From positions 4,030,001 through 4,094,000 of the forward strand of contig NZ_CP134500.1 in assembly GCF_031760065.1 (NCBI RefSeq): DNA of 64,000 nucleotides, read 5' to 3'. The DNA is from Streptomyces durocortorensis. Its GTDB lineage: Bacteria; Actinomycetota; Actinomycetes; Streptomycetales; Streptomycetaceae. Of the stretch, positions 7,256 through 15,352 are shown in pieces. Each line of letters opens with the position of its first letter. Positions within the stretch are counted from its first letter, which is position 1. The translations under genes were made by a program, and so were the position numbers. The notes beneath the pieces were generated by a model. That model was not told the origin of the DNA. It saw only the letters and a list, made by a program, of their open reading frames with translations, and did no database searches.

Positions 7256-8221
7256 ATGAAGAGCCCCTTGCTGTCCCTGCCAGGCGCCGTCTCCGCCGAA
7301 GGCCGCGACGAAGGTGTCGCGGCGCACTACGGCGACCTGTTCCGCGAGCAACGCGCCCTCGCCGACGGCAGCGGCTTCGTCGATCTCTCCCACCGCGGTG
7401 TCGTCACCGTGACGGGCGACGACCGGCTGAGCTGGCTGCACCTGCTGCTCACCCAGCACGTCAGCGACCTCGCCCCGCACCAGGCCACCGAGGCGCTGAT
7501 CCTCTCCGCCAACGGGCACATCGAGCACGCGATGTACCTGGTGGACGACGGGACGACGGTGTGGATGCACGTCGAGCCGGGGACACAGGGCGAGCTGATC
7601 GCCTACCTGGAGTCGATGAAGTTCTTCTACCGGGTCGAGGTCGCCGACCGGACGGAGGACATCGCGGTCGTGCACCTGCCGGCCGGTTCCATCGCGGAGG
7701 TCCCCGACGGCGCGACCGTACGGGAGACCCCGCAGGGCCGGGACCTGTTCCTGCCGCGTGCCGACCTGGAGTCGTACGCGGCGGCCAACGGGCCCGCCGC
7801 GGGCATCCTGGCCTACGAGGCGCTGCGCGTCGAAGGCCACCGGCCACGCGTCGGCTTCGAGACCGACCACCGCACCATCCCGCACGAGCTGGGCTGGATC
7901 GGTACCGCCGTCCACCTCCAGAAGGGCTGCTACCGGGGTCAGGAGACCGTCGCCCGCGTCCACAACCTGGGGAAGCCGCCGCGTCGCCTCGTCTTCCTGC
8001 ACCTGGACGGCAGCGAGGTGCACCTGCCGGGCCACGGGACGCCGGTGCGGCTGGCCGCTGACGGCGAGGAGGGCCGTCAGCTCGGCTTCATCACCACCTC
8101 GGCCCGCCACCACGAGCTGGGGCCGATCGCGCTGGCCCTGGTCAAGCGGAACGTGGCGGTCGACGCCGAGCTGATCGCGGGGGACACGGCAGCGGCCCAG
8201 GAGACGGTCGTCGAGCCGTAG
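7256..8221 (+). CDS. ygfZ: YgfZ/GcvT-type folate-binding protein
   Basis: 321 residues with the YgfZ hallmark KGCYRGQE (about 221-228) and GcvT-like folate-barrel motifs (DLSHRGVVTVTGDDRLSWLH near residue 42). YgfZ binds tetrahydrofolate and supports assembly or repair of certain iron-sulfur enzymes. The glycine-cleavage catalytic residues are not expected in this family. The ATG follows the nur stop by 9 bases, so the genes may be co-transcribed. The gene converges on dtd with 29 bases between stops. Confidence 0.9.
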   Translation: MKSPLLSLPGAVSAEGRDEGVAAHYGDLFREQRALADGSGFVDLSHRGVVTVTGDDRLSWLHLLLTQHVSDLAPHQATEALILSANGHIEHAMYLVDDGTTVWMHVEPGTQGELIAYLESMKFFYRVEVADRTEDIAVVHLPAGSIAEVPDGATVRETPQGRDLFLPRADLESYAAANGPAAGILAYEALRVEGHRPRVGFETDHRTIPHELGWIGTAVHLQKGCYRGQETVARVHNLGKPPRRLVFLHLDGSEVHLPGHGTPVRLAADGEEGRQLGFITTSARHHELGPIALALVKRNVAVDAELIAGDTAAAQETVVEP

Positions 8222-8250
8222 CCGTGGAGGGCTGCCCCGCCCGCGTACGG

Positions 8251-8700
8251 CTACACCTCGATGATCACCGTGAACGGGCCGTGGTTCGTGAGCGAGACCC
8301 GCATGTCCGCTCCGAACCGGCCCGTCTCCACCTGCGCCCCCAGGGCCCGCAGCTGGGCGACGACCTCGTCGACCAGCGGCTCGGCGACCGGGCCCGGAGC
8401 GGCCGCGTTCCAGGTGGGACGGCGACCCTTGCGGGCGTCCCCGTAGAGAGTGAACTGGGAAATCACCAGGAGGGGGGCGTTCACATCCGAACAGGACTTC
8501 TCGCCCTCCAGGATGCGCACCGACCAGAGCTTGCGGGCCAGCTGCGCCGCCTTCTCGGGGGTGTCGTCGTGGGTGACCCCGACCAGCACACACAGGCCCT
8601 CGCCGACGATCTCCCCGACGATTCCGGGCGCCGAGGGGTCGTCGCCCGCACCGGCGACGGCGACGCTCGCGCCATCCACTCGCTGTACCACTGCACGCAT
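8251..8700 (-). CDS. dtd: D-aminoacyl-tRNA deacylase
   Basis: 149 residues with the Dtd motifs [15 protein letters not shown] at the start, SQFTLYGD in the middle and NHGPFT near the C-terminus. The last two form the cross-subunit active site that removes D-amino acids and glycine from mischarged tRNA. The start at 8700 is chosen because the family begins at MRAVVQRV; the frame stays open further upstream but that stretch is unrelated. The family usually has about 140-150 residues, so this copy is full length. An acidic/Gly insertion ([10 protein letters not shown]) sits in the first hairpin. Confidence 0.95.
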   Translation of the reverse strand: MRAVVQRVDGASVAVAGAGDDPSAPGIVGEIVGEGLCVLVGVTHDDTPEKAAQLARKLWSVRILEGEKSCSDVNAPLLVISQFTLYGDARKGRRPTWNAAAPGPVAEPLVDEVVAQLRALGAQVETGRFGADMRVSLTNHGPFTVIIEV

Positions 8701-8815
8701 ACAGACCAACCTATCTTGGGCTGAACGGGTACAGAGCACCTGCGTGGGCCCGCTGCGGGGTGGCACGATGCACGATGTCGGTGTGCCGACGCACCGGTCG
8801 AGGGGACGGAACAGC

Positions 8816-9481
8816 ATGAGTACATATGGAGCCGGACAATCTCCCGGTGCCGTACCGGGCACACGTCACCGCACCAGCACCCTGCGGTCACCCGTACAGC
8901 GCAGTCTGACCGGACAGGGGCCCGTGCTCCCGTCCGTGCCGCCGGTACCCGGGGCGCCCGGGACCGCCGTGCCGGAGCAGGCGGGCGGCGACGGGGGGTT
9001 CGGCGGGCTGCGGCTGCCGGAGCTGCGGACGCTGCGCCGGGACGCCCAGCGCGACGAGGCCGATCTCAGTTACGTACGCCGCCTCGTGCAGGGCCGGATC
9101 GACATCCTGCGCGCCGAACTGACCCGCCGCCGGGACCCGGAGGTGCCGGTCGAGGAGGCCGCGGTGGTCGACCGGCTCTCGGAGATCCTGGCCGACACCC
9201 CGTCCCGGCACCGCTCGTCCGCCCGGCACGTCACCCTGACGACGCCGCGCGGGGACGAGTTCCGGCAGCTGGCGGCCGAGACGCTCGCCGAGGTCGAGCT
9301 GTCCGATCTGGCCGCCCGGACGGACGAGGAGCTGCACACGGCCATGGGCCGGCTCGTCCGCTACGAACAGCAGGTCTCCCGGCGTCGTCACGAGCTCCAG
9401 CGCACGGCCGACGATTGCAGCGCGGAGATCGCCCGCAGGTACCGTGACGGTGAAGCACAAGTAGACGACCTGCTCGCCTGA
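8816..9481 (+). CDS. rsiG: RsiG, c-di-GMP-dependent anti-sigma factor of WhiG
   Basis: 221 residues with a disordered N-terminus (about 1-60) and a helical hairpin. Each helix carries the c-di-GMP signature E-x3-S-x2-R-x3-Q-x3-[17 protein letters not shown] at about residue 82 and [16 protein letters not shown] at about 187. Both copies match at every signature position. In S. venezuelae RsiG binds two c-di-GMP molecules through these motifs and then sequesters the sporulation sigma factor WhiG, delaying spore formation. The ATG at 8816 has aggggacgga upstream. Transcribed divergently from dtd. The two complete motifs make the call firm despite the protein's low-complexity N-terminus. Confidence 0.92.
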   Translation: MSTYGAGQSPGAVPGTRHRTSTLRSPVQRSLTGQGPVLPSVPPVPGAPGTAVPEQAGGDGGFGGLRLPELRTLRRDAQRDEADLSYVRRLVQGRIDILRAELTRRRDPEVPVEEAAVVDRLSEILADTPSRHRSSARHVTLTTPRGDEFRQLAAETLAEVELSDLAARTDEELHTAMGRLVRYEQQVSRRRHELQRTADDCSAEIARRYRDGEAQVDDLLA

Positions 9482-9532
9482 AGCGATCCTTCCGGGCGCG
9501 GGTCCCGCACCCCCGTCCCCGGAAGGCCCACC

Positions 9533-10519
9533 ATGACGTCCACCGACGCCTCGTCCGCCATATCCCCTGCTCAGGCCCCCGCCCCGCCCGTTCTGGCAGA
9601 GGTCGTACGGTCCGGTTTCGTGGAGGGCCACCACCGGGGCTCGCTGGTGCTGCTGGCGGCCGACGGCAGCGTCGAGCGGACGGTCGGAGACCCGGCGGCA
9701 CCCGTCTTCCCCCGCTCCTCCAACAAGCCGATGCAGGCGGCCGCGATCCTGCGGGCCGGGCTCGATCTGTCGGGCGAGCGGCTGGCCCTGGCCGCCGCCA
9801 GCCATTCGGGGGAGCCCTTCCACCTCGAACTCGTACGCACGGTGCTCGCCGAGCACGGGCTGCGCGCGGCCGACCTCCAGACCCCGCCGGACCTGCCGCT
9901 GGACCCGGTGGAGGCGGAGGCGTACCTGGCCGCCGGGAAGGTACGCGAGCGGATCACCATGAACTGCTCCGGCAAGCACGCGGCCATGCTCGCCGTCTGC
10001 GTCCGCAACGGCTGGGACACCGCGAGCTACCTCGACCCCGGCCACCCGCTCCAGCGGCTGGTGGGGCAGGTCGTCGCGGAGGCGGCGGGCGAGCCGGTCG
10101 CGGCGGTCGGTACGGACGGCTGCGGGGCCCCGCTGATGGCGATCGGGCTGACCGGTCTGGCCCGCGCCTTCCGGTCGTTCGTGCTGGCGGAGCCCGGGAG
10201 CGCCGAGCGCCGGGTCGCGGACGCGATGCGCGCCCACCCGGAGTACGTCGCGGGCACCCGGCGGCCGGACACCTGGCTGATGAGCGAGGTGCCCGGGGCG
10301 CTCTCCAAGATGGGTGCCGAGGCTGTCCAGGCGGTGGCCCTGGCCGACGGCCGGGCCCTGGCCTTCAAGGTCGACGACGGGGCGGGCCGGGCGCTCGGCC
10401 CGGTGCTGGCCCGCGCGCTCGAACTGCTCGGCGTGGACGCCCCGGTCGTCGCCCGGATCGGGCGTTCGCCGCTGCTCGGCGGGGCTGCCGAGGTCGGGGA
10501 AATTCGCGCGACATTCTGA
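9533..10519 (+). CDS. L-asparaginase II-family amidohydrolase
   Basis: 328 residues of the thermolabile asparaginase II family (Rhizobium AnsA-like; unrelated to E. coli type I/II enzymes). Recognisable parts: EVVRSGFVEGHHRG near the N-terminus, FPRSSNKPMQAAA, AASHSGEPFH, MNCSGKHAAML (residues about 143-153) and the conserved GTDGCGAP. Predicted reaction: asparagine to aspartate plus ammonia in the cytoplasm. Start at ATG 9533 after aaggccacc. It is followed 24 bases later by an acetyltransferase gene in the same direction. Confidence 0.88.
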   Translation: MTSTDASSAISPAQAPAPPVLAEVVRSGFVEGHHRGSLVLLAADGSVERTVGDPAAPVFPRSSNKPMQAAAILRAGLDLSGERLALAAASHSGEPFHLELVRTVLAEHGLRAADLQTPPDLPLDPVEAEAYLAAGKVRERITMNCSGKHAAMLAVCVRNGWDTASYLDPGHPLQRLVGQVVAEAAGEPVAAVGTDGCGAPLMAIGLTGLARAFRSFVLAEPGSAERRVADAMRAHPEYVAGTRRPDTWLMSEVPGALSKMGAEAVQAVALADGRALAFKVDDGAGRALGPVLARALELLGVDAPVVARIGRSPLLGGAAEVGEIRATF

Positions 10520-10543
10520 GACGCGCGTGCCTAGCGTGAGGGC

Positions 10544-11794
10544 ATGAGCCTTGATGTCCGCACGGTCACCGCGCCCGAATTCGCCGACTGGATGAAGGCG
10601 GTGGGCACCGGCTTCCTCACTCCGAACACACCGGGCGAGGAGCTCGTCGCCGACCGGGTCGCCCAGGTGGACCTCTCGCGGGTGCAGGGCGCTTTCGACG
10701 CCGGGCGCTGCGTGGCGACGTTCCGTTCGTTCGCCCAGCAGCTGACCGTGGTGGGCGGGGGCACCGTGACGGCCGACGCGATCAGCGGGGTGACGGTGAC
10801 GCCCACGCACCGCCGGCGCGGACTGCTGAGCCGGATGATGGCGACGGACCTGGCGGCGGCCAAGGAGCGCGGCGAGCCCCTCGCCTCGCTGATCGCCGCC
10901 GAGTATCCGATCTACGGGCGGTACGGCTTCGGCCCCGCCACCTGGACGGCCGAGTGGGAGGTCTCCGTCCACCGGGCCGGGCTCGATCCGCGGCGGTCGG
11001 GGCAGCCGGAGGGCGGCGGCCGGATCGAGCTGGTCGACGGTGCCGACGTCCGCAAGCTCGGCCCCGAGGTGCACGCCCGGCTCGCCAGGCTCCGCCCCGG
11101 TGTCGTCAGCCGCGACGAGCGCTGGTGGCAGCAGCACACCGGGTCCGGGCTCCGCCCGGAGCACGAGAAGTGGACCGAGCCGTTCTACGTGGTGCACCGC
11201 ACGGCCGACGGAGAGGTCGACGGCCTGATGGTCTACGGCGCGGACGACAAGTGGGGCGACGCCAAGCAGCCGCTGAACACGGCGACCGTACGGGACCTGA
11301 TCGCGTTGAATCCGGCGGCCGAGCGGGCCCTGTGGCACTACCTCTGCTCGATCGACTGGATCACCACGGTCCGCTCGGGCTACCGCGCCCCCGACGACCT
11401 GCTCCCGCTGCTGCTTCCGGACCCCCGGGCGGCCCGGATGGTCACGAACGCGGACTGGCTGTGGCTGCGGATGCTGGACGTGCCGCGTGCCCTGGAGGCC
11501 CGGACCTACGGTGTGGAGGCGTCGCTCGTCCTCGACGTCCGGGACGACGCGGGGCTGGCGGGGGGCCGCTTCCTGCTGGACGTCTCGGATTCGGGGGCGC
11601 GCTGCACCCCGACCACCCGGAGCGCCGATCTGGCCCTCGGGGTGGGGGAGTTGGCGGCGCTCTACCTGGGTGACGAGTCGCTGCGGCGGCTGGTGGACCT
11701 GGGCCGGGCCGAGGAGCTGCGGGCGGGTGCGGTGGCGACGGGGGACGCGGTGTTCCGTACGGGGCGGCGGCCGTGGTGCCCGGACGTGTTCTGA
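10544..11794 (+). CDS. Eis-like GNAT N-acetyltransferase
   Basis: 416 residues arranged as the three-part Eis family: a GNAT domain with the acetyl-CoA loop [14 protein letters not shown] (about 86-99), a second GNAT-like domain, and a C-terminal sterol-carrier-like domain ending in a free carboxylate (...PWCPDVF). The Eis C-terminal carboxylate participates in catalysis. Mycobacterial Eis acetylates aminoglycosides and lysine side chains; the substrate of this copy is unknown. Start ATG 10544 with gtgagggc upstream. A 15-base GC-rich direct repeat follows the stop. Confidence 0.88.
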   Translation: MSLDVRTVTAPEFADWMKAVGTGFLTPNTPGEELVADRVAQVDLSRVQGAFDAGRCVATFRSFAQQLTVVGGGTVTADAISGVTVTPTHRRRGLLSRMMATDLAAAKERGEPLASLIAAEYPIYGRYGFGPATWTAEWEVSVHRAGLDPRRSGQPEGGGRIELVDGADVRKLGPEVHARLARLRPGVVSRDERWWQQHTGSGLRPEHEKWTEPFYVVHRTADGEVDGLMVYGADDKWGDAKQPLNTATVRDLIALNPAAERALWHYLCSIDWITTVRSGYRAPDDLLPLLLPDPRAARMVTNADWLWLRMLDVPRALEARTYGVEASLVLDVRDDAGLAGGRFLLDVSDSGARCTPTTRSADLALGVGELAALYLGDESLRRLVDLGRAEELRAGAVATGDAVFRTGRRPWCPDVF

Positions 11795-11795
11795 G

Positions 11796-11825
11796 GACCG
11801 CCGGCCGGGGGACCGCCGGCCGGGG
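11796..11825. repeat. Two 15-base tandem copies between convergent genes
   Basis: gaccgccggccgggg occurs at 11796-11810 and again at 11811-11825 without a mismatch, followed by a ggccccggggcc palindrome. The stretch separates the convergent eis-like and ABC permease genes and could fold into GC hairpins that end both transcripts. Confidence 0.7.
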
Positions 11826-11872
11826 CCCCGGGGCCGGTGCGCCCGGGGCCGGAACGGTACGGAGCCGGGTGA

Positions 11873-12673
11873 TCAGCGCGTCCGGATGCGGAACAGCGCC
11901 TCCGAGACGCTGACCGCCACGACGAGCAGCCCGGCGGCCCAGGCCAGCGCGATCCAGGGCGCGTTGCCCACGTCCTGGCCGAGGAGCAGCCCGCGCAGGG
12001 ACTCGATGGCCGGGGTGATCGGCTGGTGCTCGGCGAAGCCGTGCAGCCAGCTCGGCATCTTGTCGATCGGGACGAACGCGCTGCTCGGGTAGGGCAGGAA
12101 CGACATGAAGAACGTGAAGCCGCTCGCCGCCTCCGGGCTCCGGGCCAGCAGGCCGATCGCCGCCGAGATCCAGGACAGCGCCACGATGTAGGCGACCAGG
12201 ACGGCGGCCACCAGCAGCCAGCCTGCCGGGGATGCGGCGGGACGGAAGCCGATCAGCAGGGCGACGCAGAAGACCAGGGCGGTGGCGCAGAGATTGCGGA
12301 CGGTGCTGGCCGCCACATGACCGGCGAGCACCGGTGTACCCCTCACGTCCAGGGAGCGGAAGCGGTCGATGATGCCGCCCTTCATGTCCTCGCTGACGGC
12401 TGTGGCGGTGGTCGCGGCGCCGAACCCGGCGGACAGGAGCAGGACGCCCGGAACGACGTACATGACGTACGAGTCGTAGTCCGTCCCGGTGTCGATCGCG
12501 CCGCCGAAGAAGTACACGAAGATCAGCATCAGCATGATCGGCAGGGCCAGCGCCGTGATCAGCGCGTCGGTGTTGCGGCTGCTGATGCGCAGGCTGCGCC
12601 CTGCCATGACGGCGGTGTGGGTGAGGGAACCGGGCGAGCTGCCGCGCGTGCGGACGGCGGTCATGTCAGACAT
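11873..12673 (-). CDS. DrrB-type ABC-2 transporter permease
   Basis: 266 residues with six hydrophobic segments and the DrrB pattern: NTDALITALALPIMLMLIFV, YVVPGVLLLSAGFG, SEDMKGGIIDRFRSL (the conserved loop of this family) and FADEHQP-like AEHQPITPAIESLRGLLLGQ near the C-terminus. It forms the membrane part of a drug or lipid exporter with the ATPase encoded just upstream. The ATG overlaps the ATPase stop by 8 bases (ATGTCTGA), so they are translationally coupled. A paralogous pair lies at 51884-53673. Confidence 0.93.
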   Translation of the reverse strand: MSDMTAVRTRGSSPGSLTHTAVMAGRSLRISSRNTDALITALALPIMLMLIFVYFFGGAIDTGTDYDSYVMYVVPGVLLLSAGFGAATTATAVSEDMKGGIIDRFRSLDVRGTPVLAGHVAASTVRNLCATALVFCVALLIGFRPAASPAGWLLVAAVLVAYIVALSWISAAIGLLARSPEAASGFTFFMSFLPYPSSAFVPIDKMPSWLHGFAEHQPITPAIESLRGLLLGQDVGNAPWIALAWAAGLLVVAVSVSEALFRIRTR

Positions 12674-13685
12674 GGGCGGGAGCCTCCGAGGACGTCAGGG
12701 CCAGGAACACGTCGTCGAGGGTGGCGCTGTGCAGGCTGAAGCGGTCGATGTCGCGGCCCGTCGGGTCGGTCTCGTCGAGCAGGGCTCGTACGTGGGCGGC
12801 GGAGCCGTCCGTGGGGATGCCGAGCGTCAGGGTCTCGGGGGAGTGGTGGACCGCGCGGCCCGCCAGCCGGAGGTAGGCCTCGCGGCTGGTGAGGGCCAGG
12901 TCGAGGCGGTGGCCGCCGACGCGGGACTTGAGGTCGGCGGCGGTGCCCTCGGCGGCGATACGGCCCTTGTCGATCAGGGCGATCCGGTCGGCGAGGTGGT
13001 CGGCCTCCTCCAGGTACTGCGTGGTGAGCAGGACGGTCGCGCCGCGTTCGGCCAGCTCGCGGACGACCTCCCAGAGCTGCTGGCGGCTGCGCGGGTCGAG
13101 CCCGGTCGTCGGCTCGTCCAGGAAGAGCACCCGTGGCTCCGGTGATCCGACGAGCCCGGCGGCCAGGTCCAGGCGGCGGCGCATGCCGCCGGAGTACGTA
13201 CCGGCCGGGCGGCGGGCGGCGGCGGTGAGGTCGAAGCGTTCCAGCAGTTCCGCGGCCCGGCGGCGGGCATCGGCGCGGTTGGCGCCGGTGAGCCGGGCCA
13301 TCATCCGCAGGTTCTCCTCGCCGGTCTGGGTCTCGTCGACGGCGGCGAACTGCCCGGTGAGGCTGATCGAGCGGCGTACCGCGCTCCGGTCGGCGACGAC
13401 GTCGTACCCCGCGACGCGGGCGGTGCCGGAGTCGGCCTCGGTCAGCGTCGCGAGGATCCGCACGGTGGTGGTCTTCCCGGCCCCGTTCGGCCCGAGGAGG
13501 GAGAAGACGCTGCCGGGCCCGACGCGGAGGTCGATGCCGTCGAGGACGCGGACTGCGGACTTTCCGTAGGACTTGGTGAGGCCGTACGCCTCGATGGTGG
13601 CGGCGGTGGCGGTGGTGGCGTCGACGGTGGTGGTGGCGTCGATGGCGGCGGTGGTGCTTCTGCCGCGGTGGATCGGGTCGGTCAT
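12666..13685 (-). CDS. DrrA-type ABC transporter ATP-binding protein
   Basis: 339 residues: Walker A GPNGAGKTTT, Q-loop ISLTGQFAAVDE, signature YSGGMRRRLDLA, Walker B VLFLDEPTTGLDP, and the DrrA C-terminal region ending LDDVFLALT. An Ala/Thr-rich N-terminal extension of about 30 residues precedes the usual start of the domain; a later start is possible. Exports a hydrophobic substrate with the DrrB partner, as daunorubicin exporters do; the substrate here is unknown. The promoter region contains two operators shared with the divergent tetR, so the exporter is very likely repressed by it. Confidence 0.93.
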   Translation of the reverse strand: MTDPIHRGRSTTAAIDATTTVDATTATAATIEAYGLTKSYGKSAVRVLDGIDLRVGPGSVFSLLGPNGAGKTTTVRILATLTEADSGTARVAGYDVVADRSAVRRSISLTGQFAAVDETQTGEENLRMMARLTGANRADARRRAAELLERFDLTAAARRPAGTYSGGMRRRLDLAAGLVGSPEPRVLFLDEPTTGLDPRSRQQLWEVVRELAERGATVLLTTQYLEEADHLADRIALIDKGRIAAEGTAADLKSRVGGHRLDLALTSREAYLRLAGRAVHHSPETLTLGIPTDGSAAHVRALLDETDPTGRDIDRFSLHSATLDDVFLALTSSEAPAHV

Positions 13686-13701
13686 GACCGGCCCCCTTTC
13701 T

Positions 13702-13738
13702 GCGTATGCCATACGCGTTATTGCGTAAGCATTACGCA
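13702..13738. promoter_or_regulatory. Paired TetR operators between drrAB and tetR
   Basis: Two near-perfect inverted repeats with the same half-site: gcgtatgccatacgc (13702-13716) and tgcgtaagcattacgca (13722-13738). Their centres are 21 bases apart, two helical turns, so two dimers would bind on the same DNA face. They sit 17 bases before the drrA start and 50 before the tetR start. Confidence 0.75.
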
Positions 13739-13787
13739 TCCCTAGGATGGGGTCAAGGCGTGCGGGGGCGCGGGACAGGGCGGCGGC

Positions 13788-14600
13788 GTGGACGAGACGC
13801 CGGGCAAGGGGATGAGGGTGACGGAGAGGACCAGCCCGGGCGGCGGCGATCTGCCGGCCAGCCTGGAGGCGGCCTGGGGGCTGCGCGAGCGCCCCGCCAA
13901 GGGCCCGAAGCCTGGCCTGAGCCTGGAGCGGATCGTGGCGGCGGCGGTCGCGGTCGCGGCCTCCGACGGGCTGGCGGCCGTGTCGATGGGCCGGGTCGCC
14001 CAGGAGGTCGGCGCGTCGACGATGTCGCTGTACCGGTACGTCTCCGCCAAGGACGAGCTGTACGTCCTGATGCAGGAGGCGGCTGTCGGCCCCCCGGAGC
14101 CGCTGTCCGCCCTGGAGGCCGGCGCGGGCTGGCGGGAGGCGCTCACCGAGTGGGCGTCGGCGCAGCGGGACCGGTTCCACGCCAATCTGTGGGTCCTCCG
14201 GATCCCCATCGGGGGCCCGCCCGCGACCCCGAACTCGCTCGCCTGGTGGGAGCAGGGGCTCCAGGCGCTGGCGGACAGCGGGCTCGGTGAGGGCGACAAG
14301 ATCTCGGTGATCCTGCTGGTCTCCAACTTCGTCCGAAGCGAGGCGCTCCTGATGGGCGACCTGGCCGCCGCCGTCACGACGCGCGGGGTGGCGCCCGAGG
14401 ATGTGGTCGCCTCGAACGAGCGCACGCTGAGGCGGCTCGTCGACCCCGAACGGCACCCCGGGATCTCCCGGCTGCTGGAGTCCGGGGTGATGAGCGAGCC
14501 GGACGACCCGGACTACGAGTTCGTCTTCGGGCTGGAACGCCTGCTGGACGGGGTCGAGGTGCTCATCCGGAGGACGAGCGGTGACGTCAAGTCCGCTTGA
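13788..14600 (+). CDS. TetR-family repressor of the adjacent exporter
   Basis: 270 residues from a GTG at 13788 (ATG at 13812 is an alternative). HTH at about residues 45-90: LSLERIVAAAVAVAASDGLA ... SMGRVAQEVGASTMSLYRYVSAKDEL. The C-terminal ligand domain is of the TetR_C tetracycline-type class (WREALTEWASAQRDRFHANL...). Divergent from drrAB with two operators between, the standard layout for a self-regulated exporter. The gene's last bases overlap the inverted repeat that precedes the next tetR. The inducer is unknown. Confidence 0.9.
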   Translation: MDETPGKGMRVTERTSPGGGDLPASLEAAWGLRERPAKGPKPGLSLERIVAAAVAVAASDGLAAVSMGRVAQEVGASTMSLYRYVSAKDELYVLMQEAAVGPPEPLSALEAGAGWREALTEWASAQRDRFHANLWVLRIPIGGPPATPNSLAWWEQGLQALADSGLGEGDKISVILLVSNFVRSEALLMGDLAAAVTTRGVAPEDVVASNERTLRRLVDPERHPGISRLLESGVMSEPDDPDYEFVFGLERLLDGVEVLIRRTSGDVKSA

Positions 14601-14607
14601 CGTCAAG
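14583..14607. promoter_or_regulatory. Inverted repeat, likely operator of the second TetR
   Basis: gacgtcaag (14583-14591) and cttgacgtc (14596-14604) form 9-base arms around 4 bases, and cttgacgtcaag (14596-14607) is itself palindromic. The site overlaps the 3' end of the first tetR and ends 18 bases before the ATG chosen for the second. Confidence 0.6.
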
Positions 14608-14625
14608 GGCGTACGCTTCATGGTC

Positions 14626-15330
14626 ATGAACGGAGAGAAGCCCGGGAACGGTGGCACTGACGGGTCCGGCGTCGGCGCGCCCTTCCGCGGACCCGCCCTG
14701 GGGCATGAGCCCGCGCCGGTCGGCCTGCGGGAACGCAAGAAGCGGCTGACCTACCAGGCGGTGTCCGACGCGGCCGTCGCGATGTTCCTGGAGCGGGGCT
14801 TCGACAAGGTGTCCGTGGCGGAGGTGGCGGCGGCGGCGGACATCTCCAAGCCGACGCTGTTCCGGTACTTCCCCGCCAAGGAGGACCTGGTCCTGCACCG
14901 GTTCGCCGACCACGAGGACGAGGCCGCCCGGGTGGTCACGGCCCGCTCCCCCGACGAGACCCCGCTGGACGCCCTGCGCCGCCACTTCCTCGACGGCCTG
15001 GACCGCCGCGACCCGGTGACCGGCCTCTGCGACGCCCCCCAGGTCCTGGCCTTCCTCCGCCTGCTGTACGGCACCCCGTCCCTGGTCGCCCGTCTGCACG
15101 CCTACCAGAGCCGCTCCGAGGCCGCCCTCGCCCGCGCCCTGGGCGGCGGGGTCCCCGACAAGCTCGCGGCCGGGCAGATCATCGCGGTCCTGCGCATCCT
15201 GGCCCTGGAGAACTGGCGCCGGATCGACGCGGGCGAGAGCGCGGACCGCGTCTACGCGAGCGCGGTCCAGGCGGCCGAGGAGGCGTTCGTCCAGCTGCGG
15301 ACGGGTCTGGAGGGGCGGGGGCGGAGGTGA
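14626..15330 (+). CDS. TetR-family regulator (MftR/AcyP-like class)
   Basis: 234 residues. The HTH domain runs from about residue 35 (GLRERKKRLTYQAVSDAAVA) to SKPTLFRYFPAKEDLVLHRF. The C-terminal domain has the actinobacterial pattern of HEDEAARVV...PLDALRRHFLDGLDRRDPVTG. Start choice is open between 14620 and 14626; the operator-like palindrome ends at 14607, so upstream in-frame starts (GTG 14581) are less likely. It converges with the HAD gene, 22 bases apart. No obvious target gene is adjacent apart from itself and the upstream exporter cluster. Confidence 0.85.
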   Translation: MNGEKPGNGGTDGSGVGAPFRGPALGHEPAPVGLRERKKRLTYQAVSDAAVAMFLERGFDKVSVAEVAAAADISKPTLFRYFPAKEDLVLHRFADHEDEAARVVTARSPDETPLDALRRHFLDGLDRRDPVTGLCDAPQVLAFLRLLYGTPSLVARLHAYQSRSEAALARALGGGVPDKLAAGQIIAVLRILALENWRRIDAGESADRVYASAVQAAEEAFVQLRTGLEGRGRR

Positions 15331-15352
15331 ACCGGCTCCCGTTGCCCGGGGC

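Noticed and set aside
8888..11338. Very long open frame on the reverse strand opposite asparaginase and Eis genes
   Set aside because: It is antisense to well-supported genes; its translation is Arg/Gly/Pro-rich with no motif and comes from GC bias.
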